Origin: Leuconostoc lactis KCTC 3528 = DSM 20202
GTDB taxonomy: Bacteria > Bacillota > Bacilli > Lactobacillales > Lactobacillaceae
Assembly (NCBI RefSeq): GCF_014651235.1
Contig: NZ_BMWM01000015.1
Span: 1-41,553 of the forward strand
Length of the DNA: 41,553 nt
Direction of reading: 5' to 3'
Positions 1 to 7,608 of this stretch are shown here, one piece after another. The notes under the pieces are model-generated. The model worked only from the letters and a program-made list of their open reading frames with translations. It had not been told where the DNA came from and did no database searches. How positions within the stretch are numbered: position 1 is the first letter of the stretch; every line of letters starts with the position of its first letter. The position numbers and the translations under genes are program-made.

Positions 1-69
1 ACACCAATCGAGATCTTCTTACTTAATCTACGTCACTAAATTCGTTCAAGTTATTTCTTGCAATCTGCC
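1..69. mobile_element. Outer end of an insertion sequence (IS30-like?) abutting xylA
   Basis: The last 27 bases (43-69) match, at 21 of 27 positions, the reverse complement of 41487-41513 at the other window edge, and both end in the same terminal bases (GGCAGATTG read inward). This is the pattern of left and right imperfect terminal inverted repeats of one IS type. The sequence directly after position 69 is in-frame xylA. The IS30 family is my guess from resemblance of the termini; no transposase is visible. Confidence 0.7.
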
Positions 70-1399
70 ATTTCCAAAAGTGACTTATGTTGGCAATAAG
101 TCACTAACAGCTGGTGATGGGTACCATTACTATAACGCTGATGAAGTTGTTGCCGGCAAGAAGATGAGCGAATGGCTCAAGTTTTCAGTTGCCTACTGAC
201 ACACAATGGATCAACGTTTGACAGATCCGTTTGGTGAAGGCACAGCAGTACGCCCATGGGATAATGCGGGTGACGGCGATGAAATGGCCGCAGCGTTGGC
301 AAAAGTCGACTACATGTTCGAATTTTTGGACAAGACAGGTATTGAATACTTTGCTTTCCACGATCGCGACTTGGCACCAGAAGGTAAGACATTAGCCGAA
401 ACAAATGCGAACCTTGACAAGGTGATCGACAAGATCGAACAAAAGATGCAAGAAACTGGCAAGAAGGTGCTTTGGAACACAGCCTCACTCTTCACTAACA
501 AGCGTTTCTTAGCTGGTGGGGCAACAACACCATTTGCCGAAGTCTTTGTTTATGCCGCTGGTCAAATTAAGCACTCACTTGACATCGCCAAGCGTTTGGG
601 TTCAGAATCTTATGTTTTCTGGGGTGGTCGTGAAGGTTATGACTTCCTCTTGAATACAGACACAGAGCGTGAATTGGACCACATCGCAGCATTCTTCAAG
701 TTGGCTAAGGACTATGCCGATGAAATTGGTTACACAGGTCAATTCTTGATTGAACCAAAGCCAAAGGAACCAACACAACACCAATATGACTTTGATGTGC
801 AAACAACGATTGCGTTCTTAAAGACATATGGTTTGGAAGACACATTCAAGTTAAACTTGGAAGGTAACCACACTTACTTAGCTGGTCATACTTATGAACA
901 TGAAGTTCGCTTTGCGCGTGAAGCTGGCTTGCTTGGTTCACTTGATGCCAACATGGGTGACAAGCTCACTGGTTGGGATATCGATGAATTCCCAAATGAC
1001 ATTTACGAAGCCACATTGGTCATGTATGAATTCTTGAAGAATGGTGGTTTGCCAACAGGTGGTTTGAACTTCGATTCAAAGCCACGTCGTCAGAGCTTCG
1101 AATTCGAAGATCTCTTCTACGCTCACATTGCTGGTATGGATACGTATGCTGCCGGTTTGAAGGTGGCCGCTAAGTTGATCGAAGATCAAGTCATCGAAAA
1201 CATTTTGAAGGAACGCTATGCTTCATTTGATTCAGGTATTGGCGCAGACTTTGAAGCTGGTAAGGTGACATTGAAGGATCTGGCTGCTTATGCGGAAAAC
1301 AAGACAGATGACGAAATCAATGCAACATTGAAGTCAGGTCGCCAAGAACAAATTAAGGCCACATTGAACAACTACATTTTCTCAGTGTTGGGCAAGTAA
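70..1399 (+). pseudogene. xylA: Xylose isomerase, 5' end lost to an IS and with an internal TGA
   Basis: Xylose isomerase converts D-xylose to D-xylulose in the cytoplasm. From position 71 the frame reads FPKVTYVGNKS and continues to 1399, about 443 codons, close to the usual 440-450, so only the first few residues and the start codon are missing, replaced by the IS end. At 197-199 a TGA stands where the family has the Trp of the AYWHT motif, a TGG to TGA change. After it the frame is intact: [10 protein letters not shown] with the catalytic His/Asp, the metal-ligand stretch [18 protein letters not shown] and SLDANMGD. An ATG at 206 could restart translation (397 aa) but would omit the first part of the barrel and has no good ribosome site. 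Followed by xylB as in the usual xyl operon. I regard it as inactive. Confidence 0.85.
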
Positions 1400-1524
1400 G
1401 CATTTAAATTAATCCGATTATATATCCTCCCTAAAAAATAATTTCCTCTCCTTAAATTAAATTTCCAATCAAAATTAACATATACCGATTTAGCCAACAA
1501 CTGATGCAATTGGTTGTGTGGGAA

Positions 1525-1554
1525 AAGGCATCGCAACTGACGTTGCGATGCCTT
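1525..1554. terminator. Perfect 13-bp hairpin between xylA and xylB
   Basis: Arms 1525-1537 and 1542-1554 (AAGGCATCGCAAC and its exact complement) enclose a 4-base loop. No T tract follows on the + strand, while on the - strand the stem runs into TTTT, so it is a poor intrinsic terminator for xylA. It may be a partial terminator or an mRNA stabiliser setting the xylA/xylB ratio. Confidence 0.5.
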
Positions 1555-1644
1555 GTACATAGCATGCAGGATAAAATTTACCATGATTATCAGTATTACT
1601 GCATGCGAATAATTTTAGTCATTAAAGTCAATTGGAGAAAAATT

Positions 1645-3160
1645 ATGACACAAGTTGTATTAGGTGTCGATCTTGGCACATCATCTGTTAAAGTTTCTGC
1701 TGTGGATCGTGAGGGTCAAATTGTTGCGCAGCAAAGTTTTGATTACCCACTGTCACAGCCACATCCCGGCTGGTCTGAACAAAATCCTGAAGATTGGGTG
1801 AATGGGACAACGGTTGCCATTGTGAACTTAATTTTAAAGGACGGCATTAAGCCAGAAGATATTGCGGGCATCTCTTATTCGGGCCAAATGCATGGGCTTG
1901 TCTTATTAGATGAGCACCATCAAGTGCTGCGTCCAGCAATTTTGTGGAATGATACCCGCACGACAAAGCAAACGCAAGAAATTGCGGATAAGATGGCAGA
2001 CAAGTTTGTCGCCATTACGCGTAACCATGCTTTGGAAGGTTTCACATTACCTAAGATTCTTTGGGTTAAAGAAAACGAACCAGAAATTTTCAAGCAAGCG
2101 AAAACATTCTTGTTGCCAAAGGATTATCTACGTTACCGGATGACCGGTAAGTTGGCGATGGATTATTCAGATGCGGCGGGGACAGTCGCGCTGGACGTTG
2201 CCGGTAAGACATGGTCAAAAGAAGTACAAGAAGCATTTGATTTACCAGCTTCATTCTTCCCAGAATTAATTGAATCAACAGACTTAGCTGGATATATTTC
2301 AGACACATACGCCTCATTCTCTGGCTTAACAACCGATACAAAAGTGTTTGGTGGGCGCGGCCGACAATGCAGCGGGTGCTGTGGGTGCTGGCTTATTACA
2401 ACCAAATATGGTGATGTCATCGATTGGGACATCAGGCGTGGTGGCTAAATTTGAAGCACAGCCAGATGTGGATTATCGCGGAGATATTCACTTCTTTAAT
2501 CACGCCATTCCGAATACTTTCTATTCAATGGGCGTGACGTTGGCAGCCGGGGATGCCAACGCTTGGTTCAAGTCTGTCTTTGGACAAGACATCCCGTTTG
2601 CAGAATGGGTGAATGCCGCGGCTGAATCATCAGTTGGGGCGAACGGATTGATCTTTACGCCGTATATTTCTGGTGAACGGACGCCTTATCCAGATGCGGA
2701 CATTCGTGGTAGCTTTACTGGAATTGATCGCACCCATCAACGTGCTGACTTTATTCGTGCAGTGTTGGAAGGCATTATTTTCAGCTTTAAAGACATTATG
2801 ACGATTTATGATCGTGAAGGCGCTGAATTTGATACAGTCGTTGCTATTGGTGGTGGGGCTAAGAGTCCTTTGTGGTTGCAGATTCAAGCTGATATCTTCA
2901 ACAAGAAGGTTGTCACACTGGCCAACGAACAAGGTCCAGGTTTAGGTGCTGCTATGATTGCGGCAACAGGATTAGGTTGGTATGATTCAGTTCAGCACGC
3001 GGCGAGTGAAATTATTCCATTTGGCGCAACTTATGAACCAAATCCCGAAGCAGTGGCTAACTATGAGCAAGTGTATGCGATTTATCAACAAGTCTATGCG
3101 GCAACAAAGGATATTTCACATGACCTAATGGCCTACCGACGCCAACTTAAAAACGCCTAA
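1645..3160 (+). pseudogene. xylB: Xylulokinase with a one-base frameshift
   Basis: Xylulokinase phosphorylates D-xylulose to xylulose-5-phosphate, the entry to the phosphoketolase pathway. The ATG at 1645 has a GGAG ribosome site 7 bases upstream and begins MTQVVLGVDLGTSSVKVSAVD, the FGGY-kinase phosphate-1 motif; YSGQMHG and WNDTRT follow. The frame breaks in the G run at 2353-2355: GGTGGGCGC where GGTGGCGC would read GGAADNAAGAVGAG, the expected motif. The second frame then runs intact to 3160 with the GGGAKSPLWLQIQADIF motif. Removing one G gives about 504 residues, normal for the family. A sequencing or assembly error in the short G run cannot be excluded. The native reading frame elsewhere is well conserved, so the lesion is recent or an artefact. 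Confidence 0.88.
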
Positions 3161-3238
3161 GAACGGGCTAATTAGCCTACGATGTCAGTCATTGTCACTT
3201 GAGTAACGTGATCATCGTGCGCAAATCGATGAAAACGC

Positions 3239-3267
3239 TTGATACTATCAGCTATGTTTGGTATGAT
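3239..3267 (+). promoter_or_regulatory. Promoter of tRNA-Ser
   Basis: TTGATA (3239-3244), 17-base spacer, TATGAT (3262-3267), 12 bases before the tRNA 5' end. The two hexamers also lie in the arms of a 10-bp inverted repeat (3241-3250 and 3264-3273), which may be chance. Confidence 0.7.
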
Positions 3268-3279
3268 AGTATCTGTTAT

Positions 3280-3367
3280 GGAGAAGTACTCAAGCGGCTG
3301 AAGAGGCGCCCTTGCTAAGGGTGTAGACGTGTTAAAGCGTGCGAGGGTTCGAATCCCTTCTTCTCCA
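3280..3367 (+). tRNA. tRNA-Ser(GCU)
   Basis: A class II tRNA. Acceptor arms GGAGAAG (3280-3286) and CTTCTCC (3360-3366) pair fully; the anticodon loop TTGCTAA sits on a CCCTT/AAGGG stem giving anticodon GCT (reads AGC/AGU); a long variable arm follows, then the T arm GAGGGTTCGAATCCCTTC. CCA is not encoded. The base at the discriminator position (3367) is A, whereas bacterial tRNA-Ser usually has G. The gene marks the edge of an AT-rich accessory patch, a usual position for integration. Confidence 0.93.
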
Positions 3368-3380
3368 TTTAGCATTTCAT

Positions 3381-3424
3381 GGCGTTGCATAAGGTTGTAA
3401 AAACCTTGATGTAGCGCCTTTTCT
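3381..3424 (+). terminator. Terminator downstream of tRNA-Ser
   Basis: Imperfect stem: GGCG...AAGGTT (3381-3396) against AACCTT...GCGCC, with a GTAAA-type loop, followed by TTTTCTT. Position just after the tRNA supports termination. Confidence 0.65.
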
Positions 3425-3501
3425 TATGAAAAACGTTGCACTGTATTTCATAGCATTTCACACAAAATGGGAAACATTTTAAATAAGCAAGTAAGCAGTG
3501 T

Positions 3502-3525
3502 AACGGCGTTTAAGCCGTTTTTTAT
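3502..3525 (+). terminator. Intrinsic terminator
   Basis: AACGGC (3502-3507), loop GTTTAA, GCCGTT (3514-3519) followed by a run of six T. It is about 130 bases before the next gene and no gene lies between it and the tRNA, so it may be a relic of a lost gene or a second tRNA terminator. Confidence 0.65.
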
Positions 3526-3650
3526 TTGGCTAAATGGTACAGAATAGCACATAAATAAAAATGTGGTACATAAATAGCATATATACTTAAATAAATTGTA
3601 TATATACAGTATAATATTTATAGATGATCGTATTTACAATGAGGCAACCT

Positions 3651-3992
3651 ATGACAAACCAATGGACTAATCGTGAAATTTTGAGAAGTTATTTTATGGG
3701 GATGATAGATTTACAGATTGAGTACATGGATGAATACCCAGATAGTAATAATCAGTATAGACGAGACAATGAGCAGTTTATACGTGACATTAAGCGTGTT
3801 TTAGATGAGTTTAGTCTCAAACTAACACCAGAGTTAAAAGACATGTACAAGCTCAAATATCGAGAAAAGAAAGCATTTGGAGAGTTCTACAATGTTGTAG
3901 CACCAACTAACTATATTGTGGCATTAAATAACGAATTAAATGCCATAGTCAGTAAGATAGAGCGACCATATGCAAGATTGTATAATGAGTGA
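3651..3992 (+). CDS. Small protein of unknown function, phage-like
   Basis: The ATG at 3651 is chosen over an upstream ATG at 3624 because GAGG lies 6 bases before it. The protein has 113 residues, is highly charged and probably all-helical, with no membrane segment or signal. The C-terminal half (LTPELKDMYKLKY, then a segment ending NNELNAIVSKIE) recalls the layout of ArpU-type phage late-transcription regulators or sigma region-4-like folds, but the resemblance is weak and I do not assign that function. Base composition is AT-richer than the flanking core genes and it sits in the accessory patch beside tRNA-Ser, consistent with a remnant of an integrated phage or island. Confidence 0.55.
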   Translation: MTNQWTNREILRSYFMGMIDLQIEYMDEYPDSNNQYRRDNEQFIRDIKRVLDEFSLKLTPELKDMYKLKYREKKAFGEFYNVVAPTNYIVALNNELNAIVSKIERPYARLYNE

Positions 3993-4083
3993 GTCGATAA
4001 AGTAGCATGAATTCAGTCGTGTTAGAACATCACAAAAATTAATTTCAAGAATAAAGAAGTCAAATTTAACTAAATAATCAAAT

Positions 4084-4129
4084 TTGATTTGAACATCAAA
4101 AATATGATATAGTAAATGTAATTACATTT
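4084..4129 (+). promoter_or_regulatory. Promoter and 16-bp palindromic operator of the antiporter gene
   Basis: TTGATT (4084-4089), 18-base spacer, TATAGT (4108-4113). A perfect 16-base palindrome, AAATGTAATTACATTT, occupies 4114-4129, directly after the -10 box and over the expected start of transcription. That placement is typical of a repressor operator. The repressor is not identifiable here. Confidence 0.6.
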
Positions 4130-4143
4130 GAACGGTTGGGCGT

Positions 4144-4192
4144 AAGCTTCAAGAATGGTTAGTCGGGGAACTAGCTATTTTTGAGGCTTTTT
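4144..4192 (+). promoter_or_regulatory. Terminator-like leader hairpin before the antiporter gene
   Basis: Bases 4144-4162 pair with 4171-4189 as a continuous 19-bp stem with four G-U pairs and loop TCGGGGAA, ending in five T (4188-4192), about 8 bases before the ribosome site of the antiporter. Such a hairpin would stop transcription unless disrupted, so attenuation or a riboswitch is likely. Cation-sensing RNAs are known ahead of antiporter genes, but I cannot match this one to a named class. Confidence 0.55.
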
Positions 4193-4208
4193 AAAGTTAG
4201 GAGAAAAA

Positions 4209-5171
4209 ATGGAGTATCTATTAATTTTGTTGCTTGTTATAATTACGGTTATACTTGGGAAAATAGGCACTTGGTTTGGGTTGTCTGAAGTTGTTGGACA
4301 ATTATTGTCTGGAATCATTTTAGGAACCAGTGGTTTAAATATAGTAGAACCAAGTTATTTCATTCACTTGTTTGCTGAGACAGGTATTTTCTTGTTAATG
4401 CTAAACTCGGGCTTAGAGTCTGATTTAAAAGAAATGAAGAAATATATTAAGGCCTCATCACTTATTGCAACCATGGGGGTGATATTACCCATAATTGCTT
4501 TCCCGATTGCGTTTTTATTGCTCGGATATAATATACAAGCTTCTATATTTGCTGGTGTTGTTTTCTCTGCAACTTCTATTTCCATCACATTGGCTGTATT
4601 AGCTGAACAAAAAAAATTAGCTACTTCAATGGGGGCAATTATACTTTCGGCGGCGGTATTGGACGATATAATTGCTTTGTTTGCTGTAACATTGTTCTCT
4701 GTCTTTGTAGGCGGCGGTACATTAGGGATAAATAGTTTATTGCCCTTATTTGCTTTTGCGTTAGGAATAGTATTGAGAAAATTTGATTTTTCTGATAAGG
4801 TTGGCGTTTTAAGTACAAAAATTGGTAATTGGTTATTCTATCCTGTATTTTTTGGATCTATTGGCCTTGGAGTTGCAATTCAAGGATTAGGAAACAAGCT
4901 AACAGCTATTATAATATTTAGTGCGTTGGCTGTTGTTACCAAATTTATCGGATCTGCGTGGGGTGCAAGGTTTTCAGGTTTAAACGTTAATGTTGCAAAC
5001 GCAATAGGAGCGGGGATGATTTCTAGAGGCGAGATGGCTCTTGTAATTATTCAAATAGGCATATCATCACAGATTATTAATGAGGATACGTCAGCTGAGT
5101 TTGTTATTGCCGTAATTATTTCAACGATAATAGCACCCATAATTATGAAACCATTATTTAAAAAGGTCTGA
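4209..5171 (+). CDS. CPA2-family cation:proton antiporter (NapA/Kef type)
   Basis: Integral membrane exchanger, likely expelling Na+ or K+ in return for protons. The 320 residues are almost wholly hydrophobic, about ten or more membrane segments. Family marks seen: the FSATSISITLAVL helix, the following VLDDIIAL with the paired Asp of electrogenic CPA2 exchangers (about residues 150-156), and ISRGEMALVI near the C-terminus. There is no RCK/TrkA-N domain. At 320 residues it is shorter than NapA (about 385), perhaps lacking an end helix. GGAG precedes the ATG. It stands alone, behind its own operator and leader hairpin, in an AT-rich patch with codon use unlike the neighbours, suggesting acquisition by transfer. 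Confidence 0.85.
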   Translation: MEYLLILLLVIITVILGKIGTWFGLSEVVGQLLSGIILGTSGLNIVEPSYFIHLFAETGIFLLMLNSGLESDLKEMKKYIKASSLIATMGVILPIIAFPIAFLLLGYNIQASIFAGVVFSATSISITLAVLAEQKKLATSMGAIILSAAVLDDIIALFAVTLFSVFVGGGTLGINSLLPLFAFALGIVLRKFDFSDKVGVLSTKIGNWLFYPVFFGSIGLGVAIQGLGNKLTAIIIFSALAVVTKFIGSAWGARFSGLNVNVANAIGAGMISRGEMALVIIQIGISSQIINEDTSAEFVIAVIISTIIAPIIMKPLFKKV

Positions 5172-5693
5172 TATACCGATTTATAAGGACCAAGAGTCAA
5201 ATTTAATTGAATGGCATCATCATTTTAAAGCCTCTAGCACATAACAGTGAGTTTAGTCATTTAAGACATCGTGCATTGCAGTAAAAGCAGTGCTTTTTGT
5301 TTGTAATAAAGAAACCTGATGAACGATAGGAAGAAGATTTATTGTTGTCAGATTCAAAGAAACTTTTTATTGTTCTCTTGGTTGATTTGTTTCTGACTGA
5401 TATTCGTTGTTGATAATTGAATACTTTGACAATGATTTGATGCTGAAAGAAAACACAAATGTAACGAACTAAACAAAGAAATAAGTTGAAATTCAATAAG
5501 TGATTTATGAAAATATAGAAATTTTTGGATCACATAAAGTCATTACCAATGTCGTTAGGATTTATAGGGGTGGTAAATTAGTTGACCAGTTCGCTAAAAA
5601 AGTATGATATATTACTAAAAAATCAGGTACATATGCCCCTAATATTTGTGTTTATAAAACGCCCCCGCCCATGGTGCTCTTATACTAAAAAAA
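5172..5693. other. Gene-poor AT-rich stretch with decayed coding sequence
   Basis: No intact gene is seen. One fragment, 5500-5607 on the + strand, reads 35 codons from GTG (VIYENIEIFGSHKVITNVV, then RIYRGGKLVDQFAKKV) before TGA and looks like the C-terminus of a lost protein of unknown identity. A promoter-like TTGACC-17-TGATAT lies at 5582-5610 but leads nowhere. The stretch ends at the IS3-family inverted repeat at 5694. Confidence 0.35.
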
Positions 5694-5837
5694 TGGACTA
5701 TTTTTCTACCAGAAGTCAAGTGTTTCAATGCATTTAGCTTCTTTTTATGATGCTGCAATTGGTCATCAAGCACTACTAAAATAAACCGATGTCTTCACAT
5801 TGGTTTTGCAAAATGTTAGGCTTATAAATGTACAATT

Positions 5838-7043
5838 CTAGCGCTTTGACGCTGTATCGTAATCGTACAATTGGTTATTCAAAATTAGATAGTGCATGGT
5901 TCGTAAGAGACGTGACATCGCACCAATAGCAATTTTCTTTGTTCCCTTTGACATTGAAGATTGCTTTTTCTTTTGATACCAATCATTGATATGATTTTGA
6001 TGACCATAAGTTGCCGTACTAGCAATGTTACTAATGGCTTTGAATAGCACTTTTCTGGCGATTGTATTACCTCGCTTTGTGATGAACCCAGAACTTTTAT
6101 AATCACCTGAATCATTAAATCGTAAGTCAATCCCGACAAAGGCATTCAATTTGTTACTAGTCGCAAAACGATGCAAATCACCTAATTCAGCGATTAGAGA
6201 AACCACTGTTTTGTCCGAAAATCCTGGTATACTCTGATAAATGTCATATTCAGGTAAATCTTTGGTCTGATCAACCATAATCGCTAAGACATTGGCCTTG
6301 CTTTGAGATAACGCAATTAAGCGCTGCGCATAATAACGCACCTCGGTGACATTATACGAAGCAACGGCAACAGCAGGCGCTGATAGGCTGCCAAGCGCCA
6401 CTAGTTTATCAACGAGTCGTGTTAAACGCGCAACACCGATTTGACGACTGACGCTGCTTTGAATCGTATCGGATAACGTTTGTCGTGAATGCTTAGCCAT
6501 TGTGGCATGAGGGATTAACGACACAATCTCCCAATATTGTTGGCTATCGGTAGTTGAAAACAAAGTTTCAATTTCTGGGAAAGTCAATTGAAGCAAACGA
6601 TGTAGCCGATTTTTAGCGGACACAATATCGTGGTTTAACTGTTGGTAAAAACGACTCATATCTTGTAGTTCAATATAAATCGGATTCTGGACGTAACTTT
6701 TAGCACGCTTTAAAATGAATTGCGTTTCCGCCAAATGCTTGGCATCGTTAAGATCATTTTTGTTAGGACGTAATTGATCCAATTGCTTTTTAGCGGTCAA
6801 AGGATTCAGGTAAGTATAAGGATAATTGTGGGCCTCTAAGAAAGTTTTTAAACGTCTCGAATAAACGCCTGTCGCCTCAAACACGATATCTGGGAACGTA
6901 TCAAACTGCATAATGACCGTATTTAACTGATTGAACCCAAAGACATCATGGGTGATCTTAAAATTCTGTACAACCTTACCATCAACAGCGACGGCAACTT
7001 GACTGGTTGCCTTCGAAACATCAATACCAATAACAGCGTGCAT
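5838..7043 (-). CDS. IS110-family transposase/recombinase
   Basis: DEDD-type recombinase of about 401 residues, acting with a structured RNA on DNA as known for the family. The ATG at 7043 (MHAVIGIDVSK) has GGAGG upstream; a further upstream in-frame start at 7097 lacks a ribosome site. Seen: first catalytic Asp in IGIDVSK (residue 8), Glu in FEATGVYS (about 60), Asp residues in NKNDLNDAKHLAE (about 95-102), then a coiled region and the C-terminal Tnp_20 domain with SIPGFSDKTVVSLIAELGD and the serine-bearing SSGFITKRGN segment. No frameshift or truncation, so the element may be active. Confidence 0.93.
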   Translation of the reverse strand: MHAVIGIDVSKATSQVAVAVDGKVVQNFKITHDVFGFNQLNTVIMQFDTFPDIVFEATGVYSRRLKTFLEAHNYPYTYLNPLTAKKQLDQLRPNKNDLNDAKHLAETQFILKRAKSYVQNPIYIELQDMSRFYQQLNHDIVSAKNRLHRLLQLTFPEIETLFSTTDSQQYWEIVSLIPHATMAKHSRQTLSDTIQSSVSRQIGVARLTRLVDKLVALGSLSAPAVAVASYNVTEVRYYAQRLIALSQSKANVLAIMVDQTKDLPEYDIYQSIPGFSDKTVVSLIAELGDLHRFATSNKLNAFVGIDLRFNDSGDYKSSGFITKRGNTIARKVLFKAISNIASTATYGHQNHINDWYQKKKQSSMSKGTKKIAIGAMSRLLRTMHYLILNNQLYDYDTASKR

Positions 7044-7299
7044 GAGTGCACCTCCAAAGAATAATTTATTGAAACAGTCACTGGTAGCCATCACCATCTA
7101 ATTTTCTATACACGACGTCTAGCGTCTAACTTACTAAGAACAAATTGTGTGGTAACGCCAGTGAAACGGCCACTTTTATTCACGACATCCAGTGCCAAAA
7201 AAATCCGCGACCTATGCTTCACAACCTATTTTAGAATAAATCAAAAATAGGTGAAGACTATCTCCGTCGAGATTAATCTTCACCTTTAATGTTAGTAAG
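7044..7299 (-). ncRNA. Candidate IS110 bridge RNA leader
   Basis: Non-coding left end of the IS110 element, read in the transposase direction. It opens with a hairpin at 7249-7285: a 9-bp outer stem (AGGTGAAGA/TCTTCACCT), a small internal loop and a 5-bp inner stem (ATCTC/GAGAT). Further in are short stretches matching DNA the RNA would need to pair with: TGAATAAAA (7182-7174) equals the target across the insertion point; TTAGTAAGTT (7137-7128) complements the element's own left end (7292-7301); TAGAAAA (7108-7102) equals its right end (5708-5702). Bridge RNAs in this position are known for IS110; exact RNA ends and fold are inferred. Confidence 0.6.
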
Positions 7300-7339
7300 T
7301 TTTATTCAGTCCGTAAAATGAAAGTATAGGCGTATTTTT

Positions 7340-7600
7340 ATGTCAATTCGTTATTCACAAGATTTCAAAGATTCATTGGTTAAACTTCACCAAGAAGGCC
7401 GTTCACTCAAATCATTAGCAGAAGAGTTTGGACCATCAAAAGATTCTATTGCTATTTGGGTTAAACAAGCTACCCCAATCATGATCAAGGGTCAGTCAAA
7501 GACTTTAAAAGACGTCAAGCAACTAGAGAAGCGCCTCGCTATTTTGGAGGAAGAAAACGAAATTTTAAAGCGAGCGGCCATCTTACTAGCCAAAAAATAG
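7340..7600 (+). CDS. IS3-family transposase OrfA (helix-turn-helix)
   Basis: Eighty-six residues: an N-terminal helix-turn-helix (YSQDFKDSLVKLHQEGRSLKSLAEEFG, DSIAIWVKQ) that binds the element ends, then a C-terminal leucine-zipper-like segment (LEKRLAILEEENEILKRAAILL). The gene ends GCC AAA AAA TAG; the A6 run (7592-7597) is a slippery site for a -1 shift into orfB, the usual way IS3 elements make the full OrfAB transposase. Confidence 0.9.
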   Translation: MSIRYSQDFKDSLVKLHQEGRSLKSLAEEFGPSKDSIAIWVKQATPIMIKGQSKTLKDVKQLEKRLAILEEENEILKRAAILLAKK

Positions 7601-7608
7601 TCCGTAAT

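Larger units (their letters stand above)
5706..7299 (-). mobile_element. IS110-family element nested in the IS3 terminal repeat
   Basis: Boundaries come from reconstruction of the split IS3 repeat; a run of T at both junctions (5701-5705, 7300-7303) leaves up to four bases of ambiguity and is the likely core shared by target and element. About 1.59 kb: 132 bp beyond the transposase stop and 256 bp before its start. No terminal inverted repeats are seen, as expected for IS110. The long leader before the gene places it in the IS110 rather than the IS1111 group. Confidence 0.85.

Noticed and set aside
3172..3390. 72-codon minus-strand ORF
   Set aside because: It runs antisense through tRNA-Ser and its promoter; no ribosome site.
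5257..5496. 79-codon minus-strand ORF
   Set aside because: Low-complexity, no ribosome site and no family features; the stretch is AT-rich and decayed.
5582..5610. Promoter TTGACC-17-TGATAT as driver of a hidden gene
   Set aside because: No open frame or structured RNA follows before the IS3 repeat.
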